The notes beneath the pieces are model-generated. The model had not been told where the DNA came from. It saw only the letters and a program-made list of their open reading frames with translations, and searched no databases. DNA of 64,000 nucleotides from Pseudomonas sp. MWU16-30317 (GTDB lineage Bacteria; Pseudomonadota; Gammaproteobacteria; Pseudomonadales; Pseudomonadaceae), in contig NZ_JAIWJA010000013.1 in assembly GCF_020515695.1 (NCBI RefSeq), positions 62,001-126,000 of the forward strand, given 5' to 3'. Positions within the stretch are counted from its first letter, which is position 1. Every line of letters starts with the position of its first letter. Of this stretch, positions 17,665 through 25,972 are shown piece after piece. The translations under genes were made by a program, and so were the position numbers.

Positions 17665-17925
17665 TCACTTTAAAACCGACGAACGGCCCATCGTCCATTC
17701 AAAGCCACCTTCTCCCACGCACGTCCAACGACTAAAAAGCCCACCGCACACCCAGTTGACCACCTTCCGAGCACGCGTTACACCAGAGCCGTACAGCGCT
17801 GTCATCGACAGCATTGCCCAGGTAGCCAAGGGCCTTTAAGGCTACGCCCTACAGTGGTGGTCCCAGCCCATGCGCGCTCGCTTCCAATTTGGCGCGCAGT
17901 CACGCCCAACGTGATCGAAGCCGAC

Positions 17926-17934
17926 TTATCCACA
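17926..17934 (+). promoter_or_regulatory. DnaA box
   Basis: TTATCCACA is the exact strong DnaA-box consensus. One nonamer can occur by chance; its place among hairpins in a mobile element next to a primase-like gene makes it worth noting. Confidence 0.45.
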
Positions 17935-17953
17935 GTGCAAATGCGGCAGCCCA

Positions 17954-17986
17954 CGCCCGTCTCTTTCTCCAGGAAAGAGACGGGCG
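17954..17986. repeat. Perfect 14-base stem hairpin
   Basis: CGCCCGTCTCTTTC and GAAAGAGACGGGCG surround the loop TCCAG. There is no T-run, so it is not a simple intrinsic terminator. Confidence 0.7.
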
Positions 17987-18121
17987 CCGAAATCACTGCC
18001 GCAGCCCTTGCCGGGCAACACATTGCAGCGTTTGTCCCTGTGACAATCGGCGTGACAAACCCCGATGTCACTCGCAGCAGCAATGCAGATGATGGTGCCG
18101 CATCCCACGGAATGGACTGCA

Positions 18122-18138
18122 CCTGACTGACAGTCAGG
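18122..18138. repeat. 17-base palindrome (operator-like)
   Basis: CCTGACTG A CAGTCAGG is a perfect palindrome about 265 bases before the DUF3987 gene. Its form suggests a dimeric repressor site; the protein is unknown. Confidence 0.45.
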
Positions 18139-18404
18139 CACGCCCCGGTCATCGCATCACTGCCTGCAACAGACTCAGGATCTCGCGGCGCTGGTCTCGT
18201 CAGCCAACGCAGCCTCCACCCGCCCACCGCTATTGGTGCTCAGGAGGCCAGATCATGAGATGCCCAAGCTCCCGGTCGTAAAGAGCCGCCCGTCCCGCGT
18301 AAGTGGACAACCCTCACAGGCTGCAGGGGCCTTGATCCCTGATAACACTCAACAACCGTGGCGGGGAGAGTGAGGGAGAAATTCGAAACACCAGGAGAAT
18401 GACG

Positions 18405-19772
18405 ATGCAATTGTGCGAAGTGTTCGACCTGCCACGGCCGCTGCTGGAATACCGGCCCGAGCCGCTGGCATATCCGGTCGAAGCGTTGGGACAGATATTA
18501 GGGCCAGCCGTCCAACGCATGGCCGAGGTGATCGGCGTGCCCTGCGCCATGGCTGCGCAATCGGCGTTAGCCACTGCCGCCCTGGTGACCCAGTCGCACG
18601 CCAATGTGCAGCTCGATGGCCGTGTTTATCCGTTGTCCCTCTACATGCTGACGGTGGCATCGTCAGGTGATCGTAAAAGCGCAGTGGATCATCTGGCGCT
18701 AGCATCTGCACGTGAGTGGGAGCGGCGACAGTGGATGCTGTATTTGGAGCAACTGAAATCCAATCGCGCCGCCATTCGAGGAAAGCACGAAGCTCGTGAG
18801 TTATCCGAACCCGTCCCACCCAGATTGATCATCGCCGAACCCACGATTGAAGCCCTGATCAAAAACCTATGCCAGGGCTTGCCCAGCATGGGGTTATTCA
18901 ACGATGAGGGCGGCCAGTTTCTGGGCAGCAGCACCATGAGTAAAGAGAACCAACTCAAGGCCATCACCACCCTGTCAGCGCTCTGGGATGGCAGCCCCAT
19001 CGACCGGGCGCGCTCCATGCCTGGCGAAAGCCTGCGAGCTTATGATCGTCGCCTCAGTCTGCATCTGATGCTGCAACCTTACCTGGCCAACCAGCTACTC
19101 ACAGACCGGATGATCAATGGCCAAGGCATCCTTGGCCGTTGCCTGATCAGTTGGCCCGAACGCCTGGTGGGGCGGCGCTTGTACAAGGCAGTCGACCTCA
19201 CGCGAGATGCCAGGATCCAGCGCTACCAAGCGCGCATTACCGCTCTGCTGGATAAGCCGCTGTCGCTACACAACGACGGCTCACTTAACCCTGACAGGCT
19301 GGAACTGACACCCAGCGCTCGCACTGCCTGGATCGATATTCACGACACCATCGAATGCCAGTCTGGTGAGTTTGGCGAGCTGGCCGGCATTCAATCTGTA
19401 GCCGGGAAAGCAGCCGCCAATGTACTGCGTATCGCCGGGGTATTGGCGGTGATTGAAGACGCGCACGTAGTGGACGAGCCCCATATCCAGCGCGCCTCGA
19501 CGCTGATGGATTACTACCTCGCCGAGATCCAGCGCCTGACGGAGCAAGAGCCCGTCAACACGTTACGCGAGGAATCGGATCGACTGCTGCGCTGGTTGAC
19601 GCAAAAAGGCTGGACCCAATTTACCGTCCGCGACCTCAACCGCAATGGCCCCCGTTTTGCCCGCAAAAGCAGCCATCACACCATTACGCTGCTGGTCGAA
19701 TTGATCTCACATAGCTGGCTGGACTCTCATGACGGAAAGACCTTCGAGGTACGCCATGTTCCGCCTCAATGA
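18405..19772 (+). CDS. YfjI/DUF3987 family protein of the ssrA-integrated element
   Basis: A 455-residue DUF3987 protein. E. coli YfjI, from the ssrA-integrated prophage CP4-57, is a family member; function is unproved, though such proteins often resemble primase/helicase accessory proteins of satellites. A degenerate P-loop SGDRKS occurs at 87-92. Other conserved-looking parts are RLIIAEPTIEALIKNLCQG, LFNDEGGQFLGSSTMS and LSLHLMLQPYLANQLLTD. The ATG at 18405 is 7 bases after AGGAG; the ATG at 18399 is too close. It is followed by a small gene whose start overlaps its end, suggesting an operon. Confidence 0.8.
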   Translation: MQLCEVFDLPRPLLEYRPEPLAYPVEALGQILGPAVQRMAEVIGVPCAMAAQSALATAALVTQSHANVQLDGRVYPLSLYMLTVASSGDRKSAVDHLALASAREWERRQWMLYLEQLKSNRAAIRGKHEARELSEPVPPRLIIAEPTIEALIKNLCQGLPSMGLFNDEGGQFLGSSTMSKENQLKAITTLSALWDGSPIDRARSMPGESLRAYDRRLSLHLMLQPYLANQLLTDRMINGQGILGRCLISWPERLVGRRLYKAVDLTRDARIQRYQARITALLDKPLSLHNDGSLNPDRLELTPSARTAWIDIHDTIECQSGEFGELAGIQSVAGKAAANVLRIAGVLAVIEDAHVVDEPHIQRASTLMDYYLAEIQRLTEQEPVNTLREESDRLLRWLTQKGWTQFTVRDLNRNGPRFARKSSHHTITLLVELISHSWLDSHDGKTFEVRHVPPQ

Positions 19773-20115
19773 TGCGGTGCGCCGTTATCAGGCGCAGCAT
19801 CAGACACGGCCTGCGTTGCGGAGTGTCGCCACTTCCGTCGCCGCCTTGTCGCCATGCTTCAGACCAGCAACTACAAGGGTTGTCGCCACTGTCGCCGTTG
19901 TCGCCACACCTGCCTTAGGGCCTGTCGACATCGGCCAACTGATCCACCAAATGCGCGAAGAGGGAGCAATGTTGCGGCATCAGCAAAACGCCCTGATTAT
20001 TCGTCCCACACATTGGCAACAAGTGAACAAGATCAGCGCCCACTGGAAAGCGGTGCTGCGCTTTCTGCAAGACACGGAAAACGGTGAAGCCGATGGCATT
20101 GGTCGGCCGGCGTGA
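19756..20115 (+). CDS. Small island protein, function unknown
   Basis: 119 residues from ATG 19756 (after GAGG), overlapping the end of the DUF3987 gene by 17 bases. Residues about 25-55 (RSVATSVAALSPCF, then TTRVVATVAVVATPALG) are encoded by the TGTCGCCA repeat array, so this low-complexity stretch is probably a by-product of DNA repeats rather than a protein constraint. The C-terminal half (IGQLIHQMREEGAMLRHQQN onward) looks like a normal helical protein. It overlaps the next gene by 23 bases. Confidence 0.6.
   Translation: MFRLNDAVRRYQAQHQTRPALRSVATSVAALSPCFRPATTRVVATVAVVATPALGPVDIGQLIHQMREEGAMLRHQQNALIIRPTHWQQVNKISAHWKAVLRFLQDTENGEADGIGRPA
19824..19906 (+). repeat. TGTCGCCA repeat array, including 30-base copy B
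   Basis: Exact TGTCGCCA units occur at 19824-19831, 19847-19854, 19881-19888 and 19899-19906, with near-copies between them. 19877-19906 is an exact inverted copy of 17511-17540. The array lies inside a coding region, unlike copy A. Confidence 0.85.
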
Positions 20116-21073
20116 TGGCCGCAACTTTGGCTACGGCCGTCAGCTCAGCTATGCCGGCCCACAAGCACTGAAAGATATGTTTGCCGGCGGCCACTTCGCT
20201 ACGGTCAAAGCACACAGTGATCGCTGGCAGGCTTTCGTGAAGTGGTGTCGGTCAGCGGACGGCCCCGGTTACAACGACGCCCGCCAGATAGATCGCAGTA
20301 CCTTGCACAGCTACGCCACACACCTGCGTCAGCAAATCCACCAAGGTGAAATCTGCATCGCCACCGCGCAGAACCGCCTGAGTAGCGTAAACCGTACCCT
20401 CGCAGCACTACGCGGCGACCAGTACGTGAAAATCGCCAGCCCGAGTAAGACACTCGGCATGCAGCGATCAAGCGTACGCACCCGCGCACCGGATGGCCAA
20501 GAGCACCAACAACTGAGTCGAGTGATTGAAGCGCTTCGCGAACAGCACCACCACCGCGTCGCTGCGATTATCTGCTTGGCCCGCGCAACCGGCATGCGCT
20601 TGCGCGAAACGATCTTGGCTGACCTGCCACGCTTGCAACGTGAGGCTAAACACTTAGGCCGCATCAATATTCAGGATGGGACCAAAGGCGGCCGGGCTGG
20701 CGCTTCAGCTCCGCGCTGGATCATCGCAAATAACGAGGTTAAGGCAGCCTTGCAGATGGCTCATCACGCTTCGCCACCCCACAGCCGCAATTTGCTGGCC
20801 CAAGGTGAAAGCTACGCCAAGTTCCAGCAACAGACGGTGAGGCCAGCCCGTGAATTGCTTCAGAAGCTGGGACTGAAGGGGGTTCATGAATTGCGAGCCG
20901 CTTATGCGTGCGAGCGTTACGCACAACTCACTGGCCACGCGGCCCCCGTCAACGGTGGCCGATGCTATCTCATCGACCACGCTCTGGACCAAAAGGCGCG
21001 ACGGCAAATCAGTCTTGAGCTTGGGCATAACCGGATCGATGTCATTTCGGCCTACATTGGAGGTCGAGCGTGA
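20093..21073 (+). CDS. Integrase-domain protein (tyrosine-recombinase fold)
   Basis: A 326-residue protein with tyrosine-recombinase architecture: an N-terminal core-binding-like domain (about 25-115) and a C-terminal catalytic-like domain. Candidate catalytic residues are Arg169 or Arg171 (ATGMRLRE), HELR at 265-268, His312 (LGHNRIDVISAYIG) and Tyr321. It resembles the integrase-domain proteins common in Pseudomonas islands. The ATG at 20093 is preferred over a GTG nine bases upstream. It overlaps the preceding gene, and its TGA overlaps the next GTG by four bases (GTGA). Whether it recombines DNA is unknown. Confidence 0.75.
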   Translation: MALVGRRDGRNFGYGRQLSYAGPQALKDMFAGGHFATVKAHSDRWQAFVKWCRSADGPGYNDARQIDRSTLHSYATHLRQQIHQGEICIATAQNRLSSVNRTLAALRGDQYVKIASPSKTLGMQRSSVRTRAPDGQEHQQLSRVIEALREQHHHRVAAIICLARATGMRLRETILADLPRLQREAKHLGRINIQDGTKGGRAGASAPRWIIANNEVKAALQMAHHASPPHSRNLLAQGESYAKFQQQTVRPARELLQKLGLKGVHELRAAYACERYAQLTGHAAPVNGGRCYLIDHALDQKARRQISLELGHNRIDVISAYIGGRA

Positions 21074-21438
21074 CCAAACCCTTCAATATGGAGCTGTTCC
21101 TGAGCGGCGTAATGACTGGTTCAAAGGTTACGCAGCAACGTCACCTACGGCAAGCTCGATTCATGCAAGCGGCCATTCAAGAGCGCTGGCAGCGTGATAA
21201 TCCTTGGACTTGGCAGCTTAAGCATGTGCGCTGGTTTCTCACTCAGTATCTGAAAGATCATTCAGACGCCACCCGGTATTATTACCTACTCACGGCTTCA
21301 TTGGTCTGGAAGCGATTAGGGAAGAACCGAGACTTGGTGATCGCCCCTGCCGTGTGTCGCAACTTGCTGACAGTAGTTTGTTCAGGTGATCGTAAAAGCG
21401 CGGTAGAGCAAATAGCCCTGCAAGCCGTAAGCGACTGA
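21070..21438 (+). CDS. Chimeric island ORF ending in a fragment of a second YfjI-like gene
   Basis: 122 residues, starting at a GTG that overlaps the previous stop (GTGA). The first ~100 residues (MTKPFNMELFLSGVMTGSKV onward) are a small island protein I do not recognise. The last ~22 (LLTVVCSGDRKSAVEQIALQ and on) match the P-loop segment MLTVASSGDRKSAVDHLALA of the DUF3987 protein 2.7 kb upstream, and 20 bases of DNA are identical (18663-18682 and 21382-21401). The ORF therefore seems to be a fusion made by a deletion or recombination between two related elements, and may not be functional. Confidence 0.55.
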   Translation: MTKPFNMELFLSGVMTGSKVTQQRHLRQARFMQAAIQERWQRDNPWTWQLKHVRWFLTQYLKDHSDATRYYYLLTASLVWKRLGKNRDLVIAPAVCRNLLTVVCSGDRKSAVEQIALQAVSD

Positions 21439-21670
21439 GAGATATAGCAAGTGGGTCATTTTTGGGGAACAGCTCAATGCTCAACGCGCTGCAATGAGCA
21501 TCAGTGCGAATCACCGACATGAAAAAGTCAGTACAGCTAGCGCTAGACGCCCGACCTGGCCCGGGTAACCGAGACAGCTCAGTGCCGAGCTCGGATTGAG
21601 ATACAATCCCCGGCATTTAATACCATGGGGACCGGCATCCGCTCCCTGGGTGCCCACAAGAGATTCCGCA

Positions 21671-24166
21671 ATGCCCCTCACGCTGCAACAACTGGAACGC
21701 CATCTGTTCAAGGCTGCCGATATTCTTCGCGGCAAGATGGACGCCTCGGAGTTCAAGGAATACATTTTTGGCATGCTGTTCCTCAAGCGCTGCTCCGACG
21801 TATTCGAGGAGCGCTATGAGCAGGTCGTTGCCGATGAAATAAATGCCGGTAAGAGCAAGGCTGAGGCCTTTGTCACGGCAGAAAATCCACGCTGGTACAA
21901 GCGCGATGGCAATTTCTGGGTGCCCAACCATTCGCGCTTCAGGTATCTGCTCAACGAAGCGCACATCAACGTCGGCAATGTACTTAACAAGGCGCTGGGC
22001 GGCATCGAGGAAAATAACGTCTCCCTGGAAGGGGTGCTTGAGCATATCGACTTCACCCGCAAGGTCGGCCAGAGCAAGATTCCCGATCAGAAGCTGCGCC
22101 AACTCATTACCCACTTCGGTGAGGTGCGTCTGCGCAATAGTGATTTCGAATTCCCCGATTTGCTGGGGGCAGCCTACGAATACCTGATCGCTGAGTTCGC
22201 CGACTCTGCCGGCAAGAAAGGTGGTGAGTTCTATACACCGCGCTCGGTTGTGCGGCTGATGGTTCACCTGCTCAAGCCGACTCTAGCACACGATGTCTAT
22301 GACCCCTGCTGTGGCTCGGGCGGCATGTTGATTGCTGCCAAGGAATATATCGATGAGCACGGCGAGGACGGCCGCAAGGCCAACCTGTTCGGGCAGGAAT
22401 TCAACGGTACCGTTTGGTCCATCGCGCAGATGAATATGCTGCTGCATGGCATCAGCAACGCTTGGCTGGAGAACGAAGACACGCTAGCCGACCCTCGGCA
22501 TATCGAGGGCGGTGAACTGCGCCGCTTCGACCGAATCCTCACCAACCCGCCGTTCTCCATCAACTGGGGCCATACCGAGAAAACCCCGGATGGCAGCCTG
22601 GCCTGGAACCCGACATTCCGCGAGCAACGCTTCTGCTTCGGCGAGGTGTCGTTGGGCTCGAAAAAAGCCGACCTGATGTTCCTGCAGCACATGCTCGCAG
22701 TGACCCGCGACGAGGGCATGATCGCCACCGTACTGCCCCACGGCGTGCTGTTCCGGGGCGGTGAGGAACGCGGAATTCGCGCTGGCATTATCGAGAACGA
22801 CCTGCTCGAAGCAGTGATCGGCCTACCGGCCAACCTGTTCTATGGCACCGGCATTCCCGCCTGCATCCTTATCCTGCGCCAACAAAAGCAGGAAGGCGCC
22901 AACCGTGTCAGCGCCAAGCCTGCCAAGCGCCAACGCAAGGTGCTGTTTATCAACGCCGACCGCGAATGCTTCGAGGGCCGTGCGCAGAACTACCTGCTGC
23001 CCGAGAACATCGAGAAGATCACCACCGCCTTCGACGAATTTCGCCGAATCGACGGTCTCAGCGACGTGGTGGATATCGCCACTCTGCGCGACAACGGGTA
23101 CAACCTTAATATTCGCCGCTATGTGGATAACACACCGCCGCCCGAGCCGCATGACGTGCGTGCGCATCTGCTGGGGGGAGTGCCCAAAGCCGAAGTCCAA
23201 GCGAAAGCGCCGCTATTCGCCGCCCACGGCCTCGCCCCGCACGACCTGTTCGTCACTCGCGATGCGCAATATTTCGACTTTCGCAACGAGCTAAGCCGCC
23301 GCGCCGACCTCAAGCCTGCCGTCGAAGGCAATGCAGGACTGCAGGTCAAAGAAGCGGCCCTCCGTGATGCCTTCGAGCGCTGGTGGCACGAACACAGCCC
23401 GCGTATCAACGCACTGGCAGGGCAGCTCAATAACAGCGCTGCACTGGTTGAACTGCGCGGTGAATTACTGGCCAGTTTTAGCCAGACGCTGGAAGGCATC
23501 GGACTGCTCGACCCCTTCCAAGTCAGGGGCATCGTCGCGGGCTTTTGGTACCAGAGCAAATACGACTTCCTTGGCTTGATGGCTCGCGGTAGCCGGGGCG
23601 TAATCGACGCTTGGCGTACCAGCATCATCACCGCCCTGGAAGACAAGGCCAGCAAGCAAAGCCCGCTGGAGCACAAGCTGGTGAAGTTCCTACTTGGCGA
23701 TTTCGTTGCCCGGCTGGCCGAGTTGGAGGCCAAAAAGGCCGAACTGGATAGTCAGCTCAAGGCCGCATCCCCGATCAAGGGGGAAGAGGCTGACGAGGCT
23801 GACAGCGCGACGGATACAGATGACGAAGAAAACACCGTCGACGAAGCCCAGCTCAGAGCCTGGAAAGCCGAGTTGTTCAAGGTGAAAAAACAGCTTAAAA
23901 CCCGGCAGGAGAACTTCGCCAGCCACCTAAATCAGGCCGTCGACGGGCTGGACGAGCAGCAAGCGGCCGAACTGCTGTTGACCATCCTGCACAACGATAT
24001 GCAAGCCATCGTCGAGCGCTATATCGCCGCCCAGCGCAAACAGATAGTCGCTGCCTTCGAGAACTGGTGGGACAAATATCGGGTGACGTTGAATGAGATT
24101 GAGCACAAGCGCGACAAGGCGACGAGGGCATTGCAAGGCTTCATTAAGGGATTGGGGTATGTCTGA
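21671..24166 (+). CDS. hsdM: Type I restriction-modification system, DNA methyltransferase subunit
   Basis: 831 residues from ATG 21671; 25 upstream in-frame codons are not conserved. HsdM transfers a methyl group from SAM to adenine at the site chosen by HsdS. An N-terminal HsdM helical domain (LQQLERHLFKAADILRGKMD) is followed by the N6-adenine methyltransferase core with motif I DPCCGSGGMLI (about residue 210) and motif IV NPPF (about 291). The C-terminal ~300 residues form a long extension with charged, coiled-coil-like segments (VARLAELEAKKAELDSQLKA; an acidic EEADEADSATDTDDEENTVD), making it the long-form HsdM. hsdS overlaps its stop by eight bases. Confidence 0.96.
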   Translation: MPLTLQQLERHLFKAADILRGKMDASEFKEYIFGMLFLKRCSDVFEERYEQVVADEINAGKSKAEAFVTAENPRWYKRDGNFWVPNHSRFRYLLNEAHINVGNVLNKALGGIEENNVSLEGVLEHIDFTRKVGQSKIPDQKLRQLITHFGEVRLRNSDFEFPDLLGAAYEYLIAEFADSAGKKGGEFYTPRSVVRLMVHLLKPTLAHDVYDPCCGSGGMLIAAKEYIDEHGEDGRKANLFGQEFNGTVWSIAQMNMLLHGISNAWLENEDTLADPRHIEGGELRRFDRILTNPPFSINWGHTEKTPDGSLAWNPTFREQRFCFGEVSLGSKKADLMFLQHMLAVTRDEGMIATVLPHGVLFRGGEERGIRAGIIENDLLEAVIGLPANLFYGTGIPACILILRQQKQEGANRVSAKPAKRQRKVLFINADRECFEGRAQNYLLPENIEKITTAFDEFRRIDGLSDVVDIATLRDNGYNLNIRRYVDNTPPPEPHDVRAHLLGGVPKAEVQAKAPLFAAHGLAPHDLFVTRDAQYFDFRNELSRRADLKPAVEGNAGLQVKEAALRDAFERWWHEHSPRINALAGQLNNSAALVELRGELLASFSQTLEGIGLLDPFQVRGIVAGFWYQSKYDFLGLMARGSRGVIDAWRTSIITALEDKASKQSPLEHKLVKFLLGDFVARLAELEAKKAELDSQLKAASPIKGEEADEADSATDTDDEENTVDEAQLRAWKAELFKVKKQLKTRQENFASHLNQAVDGLDEQQAAELLLTILHNDMQAIVERYIAAQRKQIVAAFENWWDKYRVTLNEIEHKRDKATRALQGFIKGLGYV

Positions 24167-25424
24167 TCAGTGGCAGCGACGCAGCCTAGCCTCACTGGGA
24201 AGCTATGAGAACGGATTCGCGTTCAATGAGTTGCATTGGTCAGAGCACGGTCTGCCGATCATCCGAATAGCTCAAATTACCGGTAGCCAAGGCATCGTTG
24301 ATCGTTTTCCCGGCCTGTTACCGGACAACTACCGGATTGACGATGGTGATCTGATCTTCTCTTGGAGCGGAACACTCGCAGTCGTACGTTGGACTGGTGG
24401 CTCAGCATGGCTGAACCAACATCTGTTTAAAGTTGTGCCTGCTGAAGGGATTGATCGCTCATTCCTGTTTCATGTGCTGCAAGCATCTGTTGCTGAAATG
24501 GGCAAGCGTACACATGGTAGTACGATGAAGCACATCAAGCGCGGAGAGCTTCGAGAGTTTTTTGTTGAAATACCGCGCAATGAGCGTGAACAGAGGAAAA
24601 TCGCCCAAATACTCGACACTCTCGATACCGAGATCCGCACAACCGAGGCGCTGATCGACAAGCTCGAGGCTGTCAAGCAGGGCGTGCTGCACGACTTGCT
24701 GACCCGTGGCATCGACGCCAATGGCCAACTGCGCCCAACACAGAGTGACGAGCCGCAACTATACAAGGAGTCGCCGTTGGGGTTGATTCCGAGGGAATGG
24801 GAAATACAAAAGCTTGGAGATTTAGCAGAGGTCTCGCGCGGAAAATTCACGCACAGGCCAAGGAATGATCCAGCTTTCTTTGGGGGAGAATACCCATTTA
24901 TCCAAACTGGAGACGTCGCGTTGGCTCAAGGAGGTTACATATCTAGTTACTCCCAGACTCTAAGTGAGCGCGGCATTTCCGTGAGCCAAAAGTTTCCAAT
25001 TGGCACTATCGCCATTACGATCGCAGCCAACATCGCTGACACCGCGGTACTGGCGCGCCCGATGTTTTTTCCGGACAGCGTTGTAGGGGCAGTTGTTGCT
25101 CCAGAGCACAATATCCGCTTCGTTGAACTGTCGATTCGTCGGGCTAAGAGAGCCCTCAACGCTCGCGCACCTCAGAGCGCACAGAAAAACATTAATCTCC
25201 AAGACCTGCGTCCGCTCTTGGTAGCTGTGCCAAGCAGGAGTGAGCAAGATTCCATCGCTGCGCGATATGATGCCTTACAGGCAAGGTTGGAAGCGGAGCA
25301 GATCGCTGTGAACAAGCTGCTCCAGAAGAGATCCGGTCTTATGGATGACCTGCTAACCGGGCGCGTACGTATCACTCCAATGCTGGAATCTATGCAACAC
25401 ACTGCTGCACCAACGGAAGCCTGA
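24159..25424 (+). CDS. hsdS: Type I restriction-modification system, specificity subunit
   Basis: 421 residues starting at an ATG that overlaps the hsdM stop (ATGTCTGA), so translation is coupled. HsdS reads the bipartite DNA target. Two target-recognition domains are visible (about 1-140 and 205-355), each followed by a conserved helical spacer: RKIAQILDTLDTEIRTTEAL after the first and EQDSIAARYDALQARLEAEQ after the second. The recognition sequence cannot be predicted by eye. hsdS is usually the most variable gene of the system. Confidence 0.94.
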   Translation: MSDQWQRRSLASLGSYENGFAFNELHWSEHGLPIIRIAQITGSQGIVDRFPGLLPDNYRIDDGDLIFSWSGTLAVVRWTGGSAWLNQHLFKVVPAEGIDRSFLFHVLQASVAEMGKRTHGSTMKHIKRGELREFFVEIPRNEREQRKIAQILDTLDTEIRTTEALIDKLEAVKQGVLHDLLTRGIDANGQLRPTQSDEPQLYKESPLGLIPREWEIQKLGDLAEVSRGKFTHRPRNDPAFFGGEYPFIQTGDVALAQGGYISSYSQTLSERGISVSQKFPIGTIAITIAANIADTAVLARPMFFPDSVVGAVVAPEHNIRFVELSIRRAKRALNARAPQSAQKNINLQDLRPLLVAVPSRSEQDSIAARYDALQARLEAEQIAVNKLLQKRSGLMDDLLTGRVRITPMLESMQHTAAPTEA

Positions 25425-25425
25425 T

Positions 25426-25905
25426 ATGCCCCAGCATCTACCGCCCCGCGAATCCCTCACCGTCGAGCTCAAAAGCGATCGCAGCAAGCTCCCCGACCGC
25501 GAACTAATCGAGGCGCTGATCTGCCTTGCCAATGCCGAGGGCGGCGAGCTGTGGCTGGGCGTGGAGGACAACGGCACACATACCGGCCTGCATGCCGAAC
25601 ATCACCTGCTGAACGGCCTTGCCGGCATGGTCGCAGCGCGCACCTCGCCGTCGCTGAACGTACAGGCCGAGGCTCTCGATCTGGATGGCGTGACCGTGGC
25701 ACGTATCCATGTACCCAAAGCTCAGGGCGAAGTTGCCACCACCAGCGGCGTCTATCTACGCCGCCGCTTGAAATACTACGGCACGCCCGAATGCATAGCC
25801 ATGCTGCCCCATGATCAAGCGGCAAAACTGCTCAAGCGCATGAAAGACAAGGGCACACTGATACAGCAAAGTGAACGACGCTGGTCGGTCTATAAGCTCA
25901 GCTAA
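25426..25905 (+). CDS. AlbA_2/Schlafen-type putative DNA-binding protein in the hsd operon
   Basis: 159 residues, starting two bases after the hsdS stop. RESLTVELKSDRSKLPDREL, ICLANAEGGELWLGVEDNGT and the following GLH are the AlbA_2 (divergent AAA-4/Schlafen) fold, found in putative transcriptional regulators and in genes attached to type I systems. The C-terminal ~40 residues (AKLLKRMKDKGTLIQQSERR) look like a winged-helix end. It may regulate the operon or modulate restriction; neither is proved. Confidence 0.8.
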   Translation: MPQHLPPRESLTVELKSDRSKLPDRELIEALICLANAEGGELWLGVEDNGTHTGLHAEHHLLNGLAGMVAARTSPSLNVQAEALDLDGVTVARIHVPKAQGEVATTSGVYLRRRLKYYGTPECIAMLPHDQAAKLLKRMKDKGTLIQQSERRWSVYKLS

Positions 25906-25972
25906 AAATTCTATGAGCCGCTATGAGCCTGTATGAGCCCATACACGCCTGAACTGGATTAAAGGAGTAACC

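Larger units (their letters stand above)
17500..18404. other. Non-coding island region with hairpins, iteron-like repeats and a DnaA box
   Basis: No convincing gene is visible here. It contains a TGGCGACA repeat group (17511-17588), a 43-base hairpin (17622-17664), a TTATCCACA DnaA box (17926-17934), a perfect 14-base stem hairpin (17954-17986) and a palindrome CCTGACTGACAGTCAGG (18122-18138). Together these suggest a replication or control region of the mobile element. That function is inference. Confidence 0.5.
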
